This document shows, piece after piece, positions 16,871 to 25,333 of a stretch of 64,000 bases of DNA. Below the pieces are notes generated by a model. It saw nothing but the letters and a program-made list of their open reading frames with translations. It was not told the DNA's origin and searched no databases. Made by a program: the position numbers and the translations under genes. Source of the DNA: QFOX01 sp033763655 (GTDB taxonomy: Bacteria; Pseudomonadota; Alphaproteobacteria; Rickettsiales; UBA3002); assembly GCA_033763655.1 (NCBI GenBank), contig JANRKD010000027.1:67489-131488 (forward strand), read 5' to 3'. How positions within the stretch are numbered: the stretch's first letter is position 1; every line of letters starts with the position of its first letter.

Positions 16871-17235
16871 CGCCGGTAGTCAGTAGTCAGTCACCGTCCC
16901 TCACGCTCTCCCCTGTCATGCCGTTGTATAACGGCATCTATCTTAAGGTAGACCCCGTTATTCAACGGGGTGACAGGCGGGGCTGGGTGCTGTGGGCTGT
17001 GGGTTGTTGACTGTACGCTGTGGCTGGGGCCACGCGACTCTCGACTCTCACCGCTCGACTCTTCGTCTTGCCGCTTCCCTCACCCCAACCCTCTCCCGCC
17101 TGTGGGAGAGGGAGCGACTCCCTGTGTTGGCGCAAGCGTACGCCCCCCCCGCCCGCGCCACGCGTCATTGTGCAGCAAGGTGGAGAGTATCCCCCTCCCG
17201 CCTGCGGGAGGGGTTAGGGGAGGGAAGTGGGAAGA
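16871..17235. repeat. Cluster of dispersed intergenic repeats and hairpins
   Basis: The 455-base gap 16840-17294 is packed with repeats. It holds a TAGTCAGTAGTCAG run (16874-16889), hairpins GCCGTTGTATAACGGC and CCCCGTTATTCAACGGGG (about 16920-16970), and two blocks typical of REP elements: CCTCTCCCGCCTGTGGGAGAGG (about 17090-17112, quoted in part) and CCCTCCCGCCTGCGGGAGGG (about 17193-17212). No gene is supported. Confidence 0.65.
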
Positions 17236-17254
17236 TGGTCACCAGTAAGCGTAG

Positions 17255-17282
17255 GGGGGCGCAATAAAATCATTGTATCCCC
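17255..17282. repeat. Dispersed palindrome, copy 3
   Basis: GGGGGCGCAAT and ATTGTATCCCC enclose an AAAATC loop, the reverse orientation of copies 1 and 2. It lies 13 bases past the dcd stop and is a candidate terminator of that gene. Confidence 0.7.
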
Positions 17283-17294
17283 GCGGCTCCTTTT

Positions 17295-17870
17295 TTAAAC
17301 CCCGCCGTTCACCTTCTCTACCTTCGGCAGAGTCACGCCCGTCTGGCCCTGATATTTGCCTTTGCGGTCGCGGTAGCTGGTTTCGCAGACGTTTTCGCCT
17401 TTGAGGAACAGGAACTGGCAGGCGCCTTCGCCCGCATAGATTTTGGCGGGCAGCGGCGTCGTATTGCTGAACTCCAGCGTTACATGGCCCTCCCATTCCG
17501 GCTCCAGCGGCGTGACATTGACGATGATGCCGCAGCGCGCATAGGTGCTTTTGCCCAGACAAATCACCAGCGTATCGCGCGGGATGCGGAAATATTCCAC
17601 CGTGCGCGCCAGCACGAATGAGTTGGGCGGGATGATGCAGACCTCGGCCTTGCGATCGACAAAACTTTTGGGCGAGAAATCCTTGGGATCGACAATCGCT
17701 GAATCGACATTGGTGAAAATCTTGAACTCGTCGGCAACACGCGCGTCATAGCCATAGCTGCTCAGGCCGTAGGAAATCACCCCTTCGCGCGTCAGGTTCT
17801 CGACGAACGGTTCAATCATCCGGTCTTTGCGTGCGCGTTCGCGGATCCAGTGGTCGGGTTGTATAGCCAT
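17295..17870 (-). CDS. dcd: dCTP deaminase
   Basis: Dcd deaminates dCTP to dUTP in the cytoplasm and so feeds dUMP for thymidylate synthesis. The 191-residue protein has the family segments EGVISYGLSSYGYD, IPPNSFVLARTVEYF, CLGKSTYARCGI and EPEWEGHVTLEFSNTT; the last contains the catalytic Glu. The C-terminal YQGQTGVTLPKV closes the trimer active site. It stands alone between repeat-rich regions. Confidence 0.97.
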   Translation of the reverse strand: MAIQPDHWIRERARKDRMIEPFVENLTREGVISYGLSSYGYDARVADEFKIFTNVDSAIVDPKDFSPKSFVDRKAEVCIIPPNSFVLARTVEYFRIPRDTLVICLGKSTYARCGIIVNVTPLEPEWEGHVTLEFSNTTPLPAKIYAGEGACQFLFLKGENVCETSYRDRKGKYQGQTGVTLPKVEKVNGGV

Positions 17871-18075
17871 GTCAGTTGCCGGCGGTTAGGGGTGAGTGGG
17901 TGGTGAGTGGTTAGTAAAGGAAGACGCCGTACCGCTCAAGTATTTCTGTCGGGGAGGGAAGCGGCCCGGCATAGGGCGCCGTCCTGCCCATTGTCATCAA
18001 TCCTTCACATGACCTACGCGCGCCATTTAAGTAGAATACAACGATTGGATGCAGCAAAAGAAACAAAGAAAGAGC

Positions 18076-18432
18076 ATGCCCATGCGTTCCATTCAGCCAA
18101 ATTGGGCAGAGAATGCCCTGACCCAGTCGCGCAATGCGGCGGCAACCCAGCTGCGCAACGCAGTAATAGCTGCACAGGGCGATGTTGCCCTGGCGCTGCG
18201 CATATTAGAACAGCCAGACTGCCGCGCCCCTAGCTTCAACCTGAATCCTAAACGCCTCATATTGAAGGCAGAAGACTACACGACGGTGGCCGACGCATTG
18301 CGCGCAGAGCATTCTGATTGGGCAGAGGCAATCATGGCCTATGCATCCCAAAATCTGGGAAATAAATGGGCGAATCAGGTGGCGGGCGACCAGCCGCCTA
18401 CTCAGGGAAGCGCGCCCACGCATCGCCGTTAA
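18076..18432 (+). CDS. Hypothetical protein, 118 residues
   Basis: The ATG at 18076 follows AAAGAAAGAG; an in-frame ATG at 18049 would add nine lysine-rich residues. The protein is helical, with AENALTQSRNAAATQLRNAV and ADALRAEHSDWAEAIMAYAS, and a polar tail. It has no membrane segment. Its 3' end overlaps, tail to tail, the stop of the minus-strand gene at 18429. Function unknown. Confidence 0.5.
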   Translation: MPMRSIQPNWAENALTQSRNAAATQLRNAVIAAQGDVALALRILEQPDCRAPSFNLNPKRLILKAEDYTTVADALRAEHSDWAEAIMAYASQNLGNKWANQVAGDQPPTQGSAPTHRR

Positions 18433-18740
18433 AGCCCGCGCCCGCCGCCGCCTTCGGTGCCCGCAAAACGGTTCCAGCGCTCTTTCGCCATGCGGCTGCG
18501 GCCGGTGTTTTTATCGCGGATCATCTGCATTTTTGCGCTCCACACCGTTTCTCCGGCCGATTGCCGCTCGGCGATGCGTGCCGAGGCCAGCGCCGCTTCC
18601 TGCATCTCCTCCTCGCGCTCTTTTTCGAGGATACGCCCGAGTTCATGCGCATCCGCCTGCTGGTTGATATGCAGCGTGCGCTGGTTCTTCAGCAATTGCT
18701 GCTGTTTTTTGTGTTTTTTGCTATGATGGTGGTCGGTCAT
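18429..18740 (-). CDS. Hypothetical charged protein, 103 residues
   Basis: The ATG at 18740 overlaps the stop of the preceding gene as ATGA, which fixes the start. The N-terminus is His/Lys-rich (MTDHHHSKKHKKQQQLLKN). It is followed by a long, highly charged helix (HELGRILEKEREEEMQEAAL) and a basic stretch ending in Gly-rich residues. A nucleic-acid or metal-binding role could be guessed from composition, but there is no recognisable domain. Confidence 0.55.
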   Translation of the reverse strand: MTDHHHSKKHKKQQQLLKNQRTLHINQQADAHELGRILEKEREEEMQEAALASARIAERQSAGETVWSAKMQMIRDKNTGRSRMAKERWNRFAGTEGGGGRGL

Positions 18741-18940
18741 GCAGCATCCCCACCATGATTGCCGCGCCTGCCGGCCATGCGCGGGGACAGCCTCTGCGCC
18801 TCCGCAGCGGATGACGGCCCTCCCCCCGCTTCGGGGGCCGGACATGGCCTGGACGCCGCCTTCCGGCGCGCCATATTACGCTTCAAGGCGATGGCCAGTT
18901 TTGTGCGTTTTTCGGCGCTGGTACGGATGGGTTCGCTCAT
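18737..18940 (-). CDS. Small basic hypothetical protein, 67 residues
   Basis: The N-terminus MSEPIRTSAEKRTKLAIALK, followed by RNMARRKAASRP, resembles short basic proteins of the form KREKLAxNLKxNLxRRKAQ that are widespread in alphaproteobacteria. It is translationally coupled (ATGA) to the next gene. The tail is Pro/Gly/Ala-rich. Function unknown. Confidence 0.55.
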   Translation of the reverse strand: MSEPIRTSAEKRTKLAIALKRNMARRKAASRPCPAPEAGGGPSSAAEAQRLSPRMAGRRGNHGGDAA

Positions 18941-19027
18941 CGGTCAAGTATGGCGGTATTCCAACCATAAATCAATCCTTGCGCGTGGGCGGCAGTTATG
19001 GCAAAGCATCGGCTCACTTTTTTGTGC

Positions 19028-19102
19028 GCTGCTGTAGCTCAGTGGTAGAGCACGTCATTGGTAATGACGGGGTCGGAAGTTCGATTCTTCTCAGCAGCAC
19101 CA
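19028..19102 (+). tRNA. tRNA-Thr (GGU anticodon)
   Basis: The 75 bases fold fully: acceptor GCTGCTG / CAGCAGC, D arm GCTC / GAGC, anticodon stem GTCAT / ATGAC with loop TGGTA, T loop TTCGATT, encoded CCA. The GGU anticodon reads ACC and ACU threonine codons. Confidence 0.95.
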
Positions 19103-19103
19103 G

Positions 19104-19136
19104 TTCGAGAGAAAACGCATGCGTTTTCTCGAAGAA
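19104..19136. terminator. Palindrome after tRNA-Thr
   Basis: Directly after the CCA end, TTCGAGAGAAAACGC faces GCGTTTTCTCGAA in a nearly perfect hairpin that shares its central GCATGC. It has no long T-tract but is well placed to end the tRNA transcript. The rest of the gap to 19277 shows nothing recognisable. Confidence 0.5.
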
Positions 19137-19277
19137 CTCATGGGAGTCCCGGATTTTTCAAGCGCCGCCGGCGGCGCGCAGAAAAAACCATGGACGGACA
19201 TGCGGCCACACGCCCCCCCCTCTTGAAGATACCACGAACTCGGTTAGCCTCGACCATTGGGCATTTGACACAAAAAA

Positions 19278-19305
19278 GGGGGACACAATAAAATCATTGC
19301 GCCCC
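19278..19305. repeat. Dispersed palindrome, copy 4
   Basis: GGGGGACACAAT and ATTGCGCCCC enclose an AAAATC-type loop, in the same orientation as copy 3. It lies about 60 bases past the pth stop on the minus strand. Confidence 0.7.
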
Positions 19306-19366
19306 ACCCTGGGGGATGAACCTGGCGGCGGTGATGCCGCGCCTCGACACGGCGCGCGGCAGGAGA

Positions 19367-19978
19367 TTACTCCGTTTTGGGCGCTATCGGCGGTGTATCC
19401 ACGGGTTTTTCCGGTTTCGGCGGTGCCAGCGCCAGCGCCAGTTTGCTCGCCAGCACTTCGGGCGAACGCTGCCAGAACAGAGGAAATTGCGCCGCGAGCG
19501 CCGCGTTGACCCTGCCCGCCTGCGCCATTTCTGCGTCGCCAAAACGGCTGAGCACATGGTCGTGGACGCGGGATTTGTCGCCCGGGTGGCCGATACCAAG
19601 GCGAATGCGCCAATAATCCGGCCCGATGCACGCATCAATATCCTTGAGGCCGTTATGGCCGTTGGCGCCGCCGCCCTGCTTGATGCGCAGTTTGCCCAGC
19701 GGCAGGTCGAGTTCGTCATGGATCACGATGAGCTGGGCGGGCGGGATTTTGTAGAACGCCATCGCCGCCTGCACCGCGCGGCCCGAATGGTTCATGTAGG
19801 TCATCGGCTTGAGGAGGATAATTTTCTCGCCCTCAATGGAGAGTGACGCGCTCTCGCCGTGAAATTTTGAGGAAAAATGCGCGGGCCCCGCCAAGGCGTC
19901 GATGGCCATGAACCCGATATTGTGGCGTGTGCGTGCGTACTCGGGCCCGGGATTGCCAAGGCCTGCGATTAACCACAT
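19367..19978 (-). CDS. pth: Peptidyl-tRNA hydrolase
   Basis: Pth releases tRNA from peptidyl-tRNAs that drop off the ribosome. The 203-residue protein has the family N-terminus GLGNPGPEYARTRHNIGF, with Asn9 and the catalytic His19. It also has the MNHSGRAV and HDELDLPLGKLRIKQGGG segments and the GHNGLKDI loop. A Pro-rich tail follows residue 185. It sits 21 bases downstream of rplY, a common bacterial pairing. Confidence 0.97.
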   Translation of the reverse strand: MWLIAGLGNPGPEYARTRHNIGFMAIDALAGPAHFSSKFHGESASLSIEGEKIILLKPMTYMNHSGRAVQAAMAFYKIPPAQLIVIHDELDLPLGKLRIKQGGGANGHNGLKDIDACIGPDYWRIRLGIGHPGDKSRVHDHVLSRFGDAEMAQAGRVNAALAAQFPLFWQRSPEVLASKLALALAPPKPEKPVDTPPIAPKTE

Positions 19979-19999
19979 AACGCCTCTCTGGGAGCGTGA

Positions 20000-20686
20000 T
20001 TATTTTTTGCCTGCCGGTTTGGCCGCAGCGGCAGGCGCAGCGCCGGCAGCCGGGGCTTTCGCCGTCGAGGCAGGAACCGCGCCGGCGACCGGTGCGGCAG
20101 CCACGTCGGCTTCTTCTTCCTTCTGGCGCCCGGCGATAGAGGCGATGGTCAGGTTGGTGCGCTTGCTGGCAGGCACGACGCCTTTGGGCAGGACAAGGTT
20201 GCCGATATGCACCGAGCTGCCGATTTCGAGCGCTGAAACATCCACCTCAATCGCAGCGGGGATGCTGGCGACCGGCGCGAGCAGTTCGACGCGGTGGGCG
20301 ACCACGTTGAGCACGCCGCCGCGCTTCAGCCCGACCGATTTCTCGGTGCCGACGAAGTGAACCGGCACCCAGACCTTGACCACCGATTTGTCATCCACGG
20401 CGAGGAAGTCCGCGTGTTCGATTTTATCGCTGACGGGGTTGAGTTGCACCTCACGCGGGATGGCGAAAATATCTTTGCCGCCGCTTTTCAGGGCCACGAT
20501 TTTGTTCATGAAGCCGCCACGGAAATATTCGTTAGCGATGGCGCGGGCCTCGACATTGAGGCTGACATTGCCTTTACCGTTGCCATAGACGACAACGGGA
20601 ACCTGACCGGCACGGCGCGCCGCACGGGCGGCACCTTTACCTGCAACTGGGCGGGGTTCCGCATTTAATTCCACTGCCGCTTTCAT
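20000..20686 (-). CDS. rplY: 50S ribosomal protein L25 / general stress protein Ctc
   Basis: L25 binds 5S rRNA in the large subunit. The start at 20686 has AAGGAG just upstream and gives 228 residues. The N-terminal L25 domain (KGAARAARRAGQVPVVVYGNG) and the C-terminal TL5-type beta domain (VPVHFVGTEKSVGLKRGGVL) are present. An Ala/Pro-rich tail (about residues 190-228) ends in KPAGKK. It is the long Ctc form usual in alphaproteobacteria. It is transcribed with pth from the promoter at 20735-20763. Confidence 0.95.
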   Translation of the reverse strand: MKAAVELNAEPRPVAGKGAARAARRAGQVPVVVYGNGKGNVSLNVEARAIANEYFRGGFMNKIVALKSGGKDIFAIPREVQLNPVSDKIEHADFLAVDDKSVVKVWVPVHFVGTEKSVGLKRGGVLNVVAHRVELLAPVASIPAAIEVDVSALEIGSSVHIGNLVLPKGVVPASKRTNLTIASIAGRQKEEEADVAAAPVAGAVPASTAKAPAAGAAPAAAAKPAGKK

Positions 20687-20734
20687 GGCGCTCTCCTTCG
20701 ATGGTATGGTCGTCGTGTCGGTAAAAGAGGGGGG

Positions 20735-20763
20735 CTTATAGCGTCGGCGCCCCATGCTGTCAA
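20735..20763 (-). promoter_or_regulatory. Consensus-like sigma-70 promoter of rplY-pth
   Basis: On the minus strand: TTGACA (20763-20758), a 17-base spacer and TATAAG (20740-20735), 49 bases before the rplY ATG. The -35 is perfect and the spacer optimal, as expected for a strongly expressed ribosomal protein gene. Confidence 0.8.
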
Positions 20764-20819
20764 TAAAAGTTAAGGGCCGGGGCGGCTGGGGGTGGAGCCA
20801 CACGCCGCGCGCGCTGGAA

Positions 20820-22706
20820 TCAGCCGTGGAAATAGTCGTAAATGCGACGGGCGGTGGTGCGGCTGATGCCGGTCACTCTCTCCAGCTCGGGCAAGGTGGC
20901 GGTTTCGACATCGGCGCGGCTGCCAAAATGTTGAAGTAGCGCACGTTTTCTGGTGCCGCCGATGCCGGGAATGTCGTCGAGACTGCTGGCGGTGAAGCTT
21001 CTGGAGCGCCGGTTGCGGTGGCGGCCGATGGCGTAGCGGTGCGCTTCATCCCTCAGCCGTTGCAGGTAATGCAGGGTCGGGTCGTTCACCGGCAACTGGA
21101 AGGGCGCATGGCCGGGCCGGTGGAACCATTCGCGCCCGGCGTTCCTGTCCACCCCCTTGGCGACGGCGACGAGGGTGAGGCCCGTCACCCCGATTTCCGC
21201 GAGGGTGGCCTCGACAGCGTGCAACTGGCCCGCTCCGCCGTCGATGAGCACCAGGTCGGGTAGCTCCGCCGCTGACGCGGGGGGCGCGGCTCCTCCCCGG
21301 AAGCGGCGCGTGAACACCTCGCGCATCATGGCGTAATCGTCGCCCGGGGCGGTATCCGCCGCTTTGATAGTAAAGGTGCGGTAGGACTTTTTGTCGAAGC
21401 CCTCGGGGGTCGCGACAATGAACGCCCCGATGGCGTTGGTGCCGCTGATGTGGCTGTTGTCATAAACCTCGATGCGCCGGGGCGGGTGGGGCAGCGCCAG
21501 CAGCATCGCGAGCGCCTGCAGATGGGCGGCGACGTTCGCCCGTTCCATCTCCAGCCGGGCCAGCGCGGCTTCGGCATTGGCCTGTGCGGCATCCACAAGG
21601 GCGCGTTTGTCGCCGCGCTGCGGTACGCGCACCGCGACATTTGCCCCGACACGCAGGCTGAGCGCCTCTTCGAGCAACAGGAGCGGGCAGTCGTCGGCAG
21701 CGGGCGCATCCCCGGGCGAAACGGCGAGCAATATCTCAGGCGGCGGCAGATGCGCCTGATAGAACTGCCCGAGGAACCCGGTCAGCACCTCGGCATCGTC
21801 GGCATCGGCGGCATGGCGCGGGTAGTAGGACTGGTTGCCGAAATGGCTACCATTGCGGTAGAAATGCACCTGCGCCACGCTTTTGTCGCCGCGCCGGGCG
21901 AAGGCGATAATGTCGGCGTCTTTCAGCCCCGCGACGCGCAGGCCCTGCTCCTGCTGCACCTGCGTGAGGGCGCGGATGCGGTCGCGCAGCAAGGCCGCTT
22001 TCTCGTAATCCATCGCTTCGCTTGCCGCCTGCATCTCGATGCTAAGCATATCCTGCACCTCGCGCCCCTCACCGTTGAGGAAGCGGCGCGCGCCGGCGAG
22101 CTGCTGCGCGTATTGCGCCGCGCTGACATAGCCCACGCAGGGGGCGGTGCAGCGTTTGATCTGGTATTGCAGGCAGGGCCGCGAACGGTTTTTGAAAATG
22201 GAATCCGCGCAGGGCCGCAGCAGGAAAATCTTCTGCAGCAGCGCCATGGTGGTGTTGAGCGCGGCGACATTGGCGAACGGCCCGAAATATTCCCCGGCTT
22301 TTGTCTGCGCGCCCCGATGCTTCTCGATGCGCGGGAAAGGGTGGCCGGTATCCAGCCGCAGGTAGGGGAAGGATTTGTCGTCCTTGAGCAGCACGTTGTA
22401 GCGCGGCATGTGGCGCTTGATGAGGCTGGCCTCAAGCAGCAGTGCCTCGGCCTCGTTGCGGGTGGTGATGATTTCAACCGCCGCCACCTGCATCACCATG
22501 CGCAGGATGCGGGTATTCAGGGTGCCGATGCCGGTGTAGCTGGTGACGCGGTTGCGGAGGTTTTTCGCTTTGCCGATATAGAGAATTTTTCCGTTGGCGC
22601 CGATCATTTTATAGATGCCCGGTGCGGTGGGGATGCTGCCCAGCGCCGCCTGCAACGCCGCCACGCCGGTGATGCCGGGTGGGGTTGGGGGGGCGGTGGT
22701 TTCCAT
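20820..22706 (-). CDS. uvrC: Excinuclease ABC subunit C
   Basis: UvrC makes both incisions around a lesion in nucleotide excision repair, after UvrA/UvrB. The 628-residue protein has the N-terminal GIY-YIG nuclease (GIYKMIGANGKILYIGKAKN), a UvrB-binding UVR motif with MDYEKAALLRDRI, the RNase H-like endonuclease region (EVYDNSHISGTNAIGAFIV, LVLIDGGAGQ), and a C-terminal helix-hairpin-helix pair (IPGIGGTRKRALLQHFG). The SDR gene lies just upstream on the same strand. Confidence 0.98.
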   Translation of the reverse strand: METTAPPTPPGITGVAALQAALGSIPTAPGIYKMIGANGKILYIGKAKNLRNRVTSYTGIGTLNTRILRMVMQVAAVEIITTRNEAEALLLEASLIKRHMPRYNVLLKDDKSFPYLRLDTGHPFPRIEKHRGAQTKAGEYFGPFANVAALNTTMALLQKIFLLRPCADSIFKNRSRPCLQYQIKRCTAPCVGYVSAAQYAQQLAGARRFLNGEGREVQDMLSIEMQAASEAMDYEKAALLRDRIRALTQVQQEQGLRVAGLKDADIIAFARRGDKSVAQVHFYRNGSHFGNQSYYPRHAADADDAEVLTGFLGQFYQAHLPPPEILLAVSPGDAPAADDCPLLLLEEALSLRVGANVAVRVPQRGDKRALVDAAQANAEAALARLEMERANVAAHLQALAMLLALPHPPRRIEVYDNSHISGTNAIGAFIVATPEGFDKKSYRTFTIKAADTAPGDDYAMMREVFTRRFRGGAAPPASAAELPDLVLIDGGAGQLHAVEATLAEIGVTGLTLVAVAKGVDRNAGREWFHRPGHAPFQLPVNDPTLHYLQRLRDEAHRYAIGRHRNRRSRSFTASSLDDIPGIGGTRKRALLQHFGSRADVETATLPELERVTGISRTTARRIYDYFHG

Positions 22707-22727
22707 CGGGTGCCTCGCCTGCTTAGG

Positions 22728-23459
22728 TTATGGCCGCGCCGTGGCCAGCGCCATGCCGTTGCCGAGGCCGATCGTCTGGCCGGTGATGCCTTCGCTTCCC
22801 AGCAGGAAATCAATTGCCGCCAGCACTTCGGCCACCGTGCCGGTGCGCCGGAGCGGTGCGCGTTCGGTGAGGCGCTCGAACATGCCCTCAGGGTCATTAT
22901 CGCTCGGCAGGGTCGGGGCGAGGGCGATGAGGTTGGCGCGCACGCGCGGCGCGCAGGCGGCGGCCAGCAGGTCAATCACCGCCCGCCAGCCATGTTTGCT
23001 GACGGCGTAGCTGAAGAGCGCGGGCGAGGCGCTCCAGCCCAGCGCGTCGTCGCCCAGCACCAGCACGTTGCCGGTGGCGCCGGCAGGCAATTGGTTGAGG
23101 AACCCCTGCGTGAGCAGCAGCGGCGCTTCGAGGTTGATGGCTAAATGCGCGCGCAGATCGGCGGCGGTGAAGGTTTCCATCGTGTCGCGCGTATAGCGTG
23201 CGGCGTTGTGGATAATCGTCGTGCAGGGCGGCAGGCCTTCCCAGAAACCGGCAAGTGCGGCGGGTTCGGCGAGATTGGCCTCAACCAGCGTCACCGGCGT
23301 GCCATGCCCGCGCAGTTCGGCGGCGAGCGCCTCCGTTTCCGTGCGCGAGCGGTGGTAATGCAGCACCAGATGATGCCCGCGCGCCGCCAGATGGCGGGCA
23401 ATGGCCGCGCCGATGCGGCGGGCGCTGCCGGTAATCAGGGTGGTGGGGCGGTGGGTCAT
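22728..23459 (-). CDS. Short-chain dehydrogenase/reductase, FolM/pteridine-reductase-like
   Basis: The start at 23459 gives a 243-residue protein. The cofactor loop TGSARRIGAAIARHLAARG has the RRIG variant found in pteridine reductases and FolM rather than the usual GxxxGIG. The catalytic YxxxK is YAVSK, in LFSYAVSKHGW. The NAD(P)-binding NNA element appears as IHNAARY. The C-terminal GQTIGLGNGMAL matches the family's end. It lies 21 bases upstream of uvrC and is probably cotranscribed. An exact substrate cannot be assigned; dihydrobiopterin/dihydromonapterin-type reductase is the best guess. Confidence 0.85.
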   Translation of the reverse strand: MTHRPTTLITGSARRIGAAIARHLAARGHHLVLHYHRSRTETEALAAELRGHGTPVTLVEANLAEPAALAGFWEGLPPCTTIIHNAARYTRDTMETFTAADLRAHLAINLEAPLLLTQGFLNQLPAGATGNVLVLGDDALGWSASPALFSYAVSKHGWRAVIDLLAAACAPRVRANLIALAPTLPSDNDPEGMFERLTERAPLRRTGTVAEVLAAIDFLLGSEGITGQTIGLGNGMALATARP

Positions 23460-23571
23460 GGCGGCAAGTATGCGTCGCCGCCCGTGGAAGTGCAAGGGGC
23501 GGATGGAGGCCCCGGCCTCCGGCACGAAAAAACGCTCGACTCCCGCCGCATGAATCAGTATCACTGCGGCC

Positions 23572-24507
23572 ATGAAACTGATCGCCGGAAACAGCAACCA
23601 GCCGCTTGCCAAAGCCATGGCCGAGTATCTCGGCGTCAAGCTGACCGAGGCGACCATCCGCCGTTTTTCCGATCAGGAGATTTTCGTCGAGGTGCAGGAG
23701 AACGTGCGCGGCGAGGACGTGTTCCTGATTCAATCGACCAGCGCCCCCGCGAACGACCATATCATGGAACTGCTGATTACGCTCGACGCGCTCAAGCGCG
23801 CCAGCGCCCGGCGCGTCACGGTGGTCATCCCCTATTTCGGGTATGCACGGCAGGACAGAAAGCCCGGCCCGCGCACGCCGATTACCGCCAAACTGGTGGC
23901 CAACCTGATTACCAGCGCCGGCGCCGACCGCGTGCTGACGGTGGATTTGCACGCCGGGCAGATTCAGGGATTTTTCGACATTCCGCTCGACCATCTCTAT
24001 GCCCGCCCGGTGATTGTGTCGGACATTAAGGCGCAGTTTGCCGATCTCTCGAATGTCCTGATTGTCTCGCCCGATGTGGGCGGGGTGGTGCGGGCGCGCT
24101 CGCTGGCGGCACGCCTTGGCGCAGATTTGGCGATTGTCGATAAGCGGCGCGAACGTGCGGGCCAGTCGGAAGTGATGAACATCATCGGCGAAGTGGCCGG
24201 GCGCGATTGCATCCTGTTCGATGACATTGTCGATACGGCGGGGACGTTGTGCAATGCCGCCGAGGCGCTGCTGGATAAAGGCGCGCGCTCGGTTTCGGCC
24301 TACGTCACACATGGCGTGCTTTCCGGCCCGGCGATTGAACGGGTGGCGGCCTCGCGCCTCGCCTCGCTGGTGGTGACCGATTCCATCGCCGCGACGCCGG
24401 CCATGCAGGCCTGCGCCAATTTGCGCTACCTTTCCATCGCCCCGTTGCTTGCTGAGGGCGTGCGCCGCATTTCGGAAGAAAGCTCCGTCAGCAGCCTGTT
24501 CGATTAG
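23572..24507 (+). CDS. prs: Ribose-phosphate pyrophosphokinase
   Basis: Prs makes PRPP from ribose 5-phosphate and ATP for nucleotide, His and Trp synthesis. The 311 residues include FSDQEIFVEVQENVRGEDVF, the flexible-loop motif PYFGYARQDRK, the divalent-ion signature DLHAGQIQGFFDIPLDHL, and the PRPP-binding loop DDIVDTAGTL. The last segment matches the phosphoribosyltransferase-type fingerprint. It is divergent from the SDR gene and followed 8 bases later by proC. Confidence 0.98.
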   Translation: MKLIAGNSNQPLAKAMAEYLGVKLTEATIRRFSDQEIFVEVQENVRGEDVFLIQSTSAPANDHIMELLITLDALKRASARRVTVVIPYFGYARQDRKPGPRTPITAKLVANLITSAGADRVLTVDLHAGQIQGFFDIPLDHLYARPVIVSDIKAQFADLSNVLIVSPDVGGVVRARSLAARLGADLAIVDKRRERAGQSEVMNIIGEVAGRDCILFDDIVDTAGTLCNAAEALLDKGARSVSAYVTHGVLSGPAIERVAASRLASLVVTDSIAATPAMQACANLRYLSIAPLLAEGVRRISEESSVSSLFD

Positions 24508-24514
24508 GCGGCGT

Positions 24515-25321
24515 ATGGGCCAGCCAACACTTCTCCTTATCGGCGGCGGCCACATGGGTGGCGCGATGGCGCGGCGCTGGCAGGCAGCCGGCATCACCGG
24601 GCTGCAGGTGGTCGAACGCGACGCCGCGCGGCGCGCAGCGCTTGAGGCGGCCGGGATAACCTGCCACGCGGCACTGGTCGATGCTCCGCCCGCCAGCCTG
24701 TATGTGCTGGCAATAAAGCCGCAACAATTTGCAGCCTTCCGCGACGTGCTGGCCGCGCATATACACGCCTCATCGCCGCTGCTGGTTTCGATCATGGCCG
24801 GGGTGCCGTTAGCGGCGCTTGAGGCGACCGGCCTGCGCGCCGTCCGGGTGATGCCTAACCTGCCTGCCGCTATTGGCGAGGGTATGAGCGTCGCCTGTGC
24901 CCCGGCACTCGATGCCGCGTCGCGTGCCGAGGTAAGCGCGTTGCTGGCCGCTTTGGGGGCAGTCGCCTGGGTCGAGGAGGAAGTGCAGCTGCATGCGGTG
25001 ACGGCGATTTCCGGCTCCGGCCCGGCCTATCTGTTTGCCTTCATCGAGGCCCTGCAACAGGCGGCGGTGGCACAAGGCCTGACCCCCGAACTCGCCCGGC
25101 AGCTGGTCACTCAGACGGTGAAAGGGGCCGCCCTGCTTGCCAGCCAATCGGGCGACGACGCGGCGACTCTGCGGGCGCAGGTCACCAGCCCGGGCGGCAC
25201 CACGCAGGCCGCGCTTGCGGTGCTGATGGCAGGGCCGTGGCAGGCGTGCATCGCGCAGGCGGTCGAGGCCGCCGAGCGTCGTTCGCAGACGTTGGCCCAC
25301 CCTGCCGGGTCAGGGGAATAA
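24515..25321 (+). CDS. proC: Pyrroline-5-carboxylate reductase
   Basis: ProC reduces pyrroline-5-carboxylate to proline with NAD(P)H. The start at 24515 leaves a 7-base gap from prs and gives 268 residues. The Rossmann loop is LLIGGGHMGGAMARRW, and SIMAGVPLAALE and VRVMPNLPAAIGEGMS follow. The C-terminal signature region AISGSGPAYLFAFIEAL ... TSPGGTTQAAL is intact. It is probably cotranscribed with prs, an unusual pairing. Confidence 0.97.
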   Translation: MGQPTLLLIGGGHMGGAMARRWQAAGITGLQVVERDAARRAALEAAGITCHAALVDAPPASLYVLAIKPQQFAAFRDVLAAHIHASSPLLVSIMAGVPLAALEATGLRAVRVMPNLPAAIGEGMSVACAPALDAASRAEVSALLAALGAVAWVEEEVQLHAVTAISGSGPAYLFAFIEALQQAAVAQGLTPELARQLVTQTVKGAALLASQSGDDAATLRAQVTSPGGTTQAALAVLMAGPWQACIAQAVEAAERRSQTLAHPAGSGE

Positions 25322-25333
25322 CCCTGCATTTTG

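Noticed and set aside
23460..24795. Long minus-strand frame overlapping prs and proC
   Set aside because: It runs antisense through two well-conserved genes and lacks a ribosome-binding site or domain.
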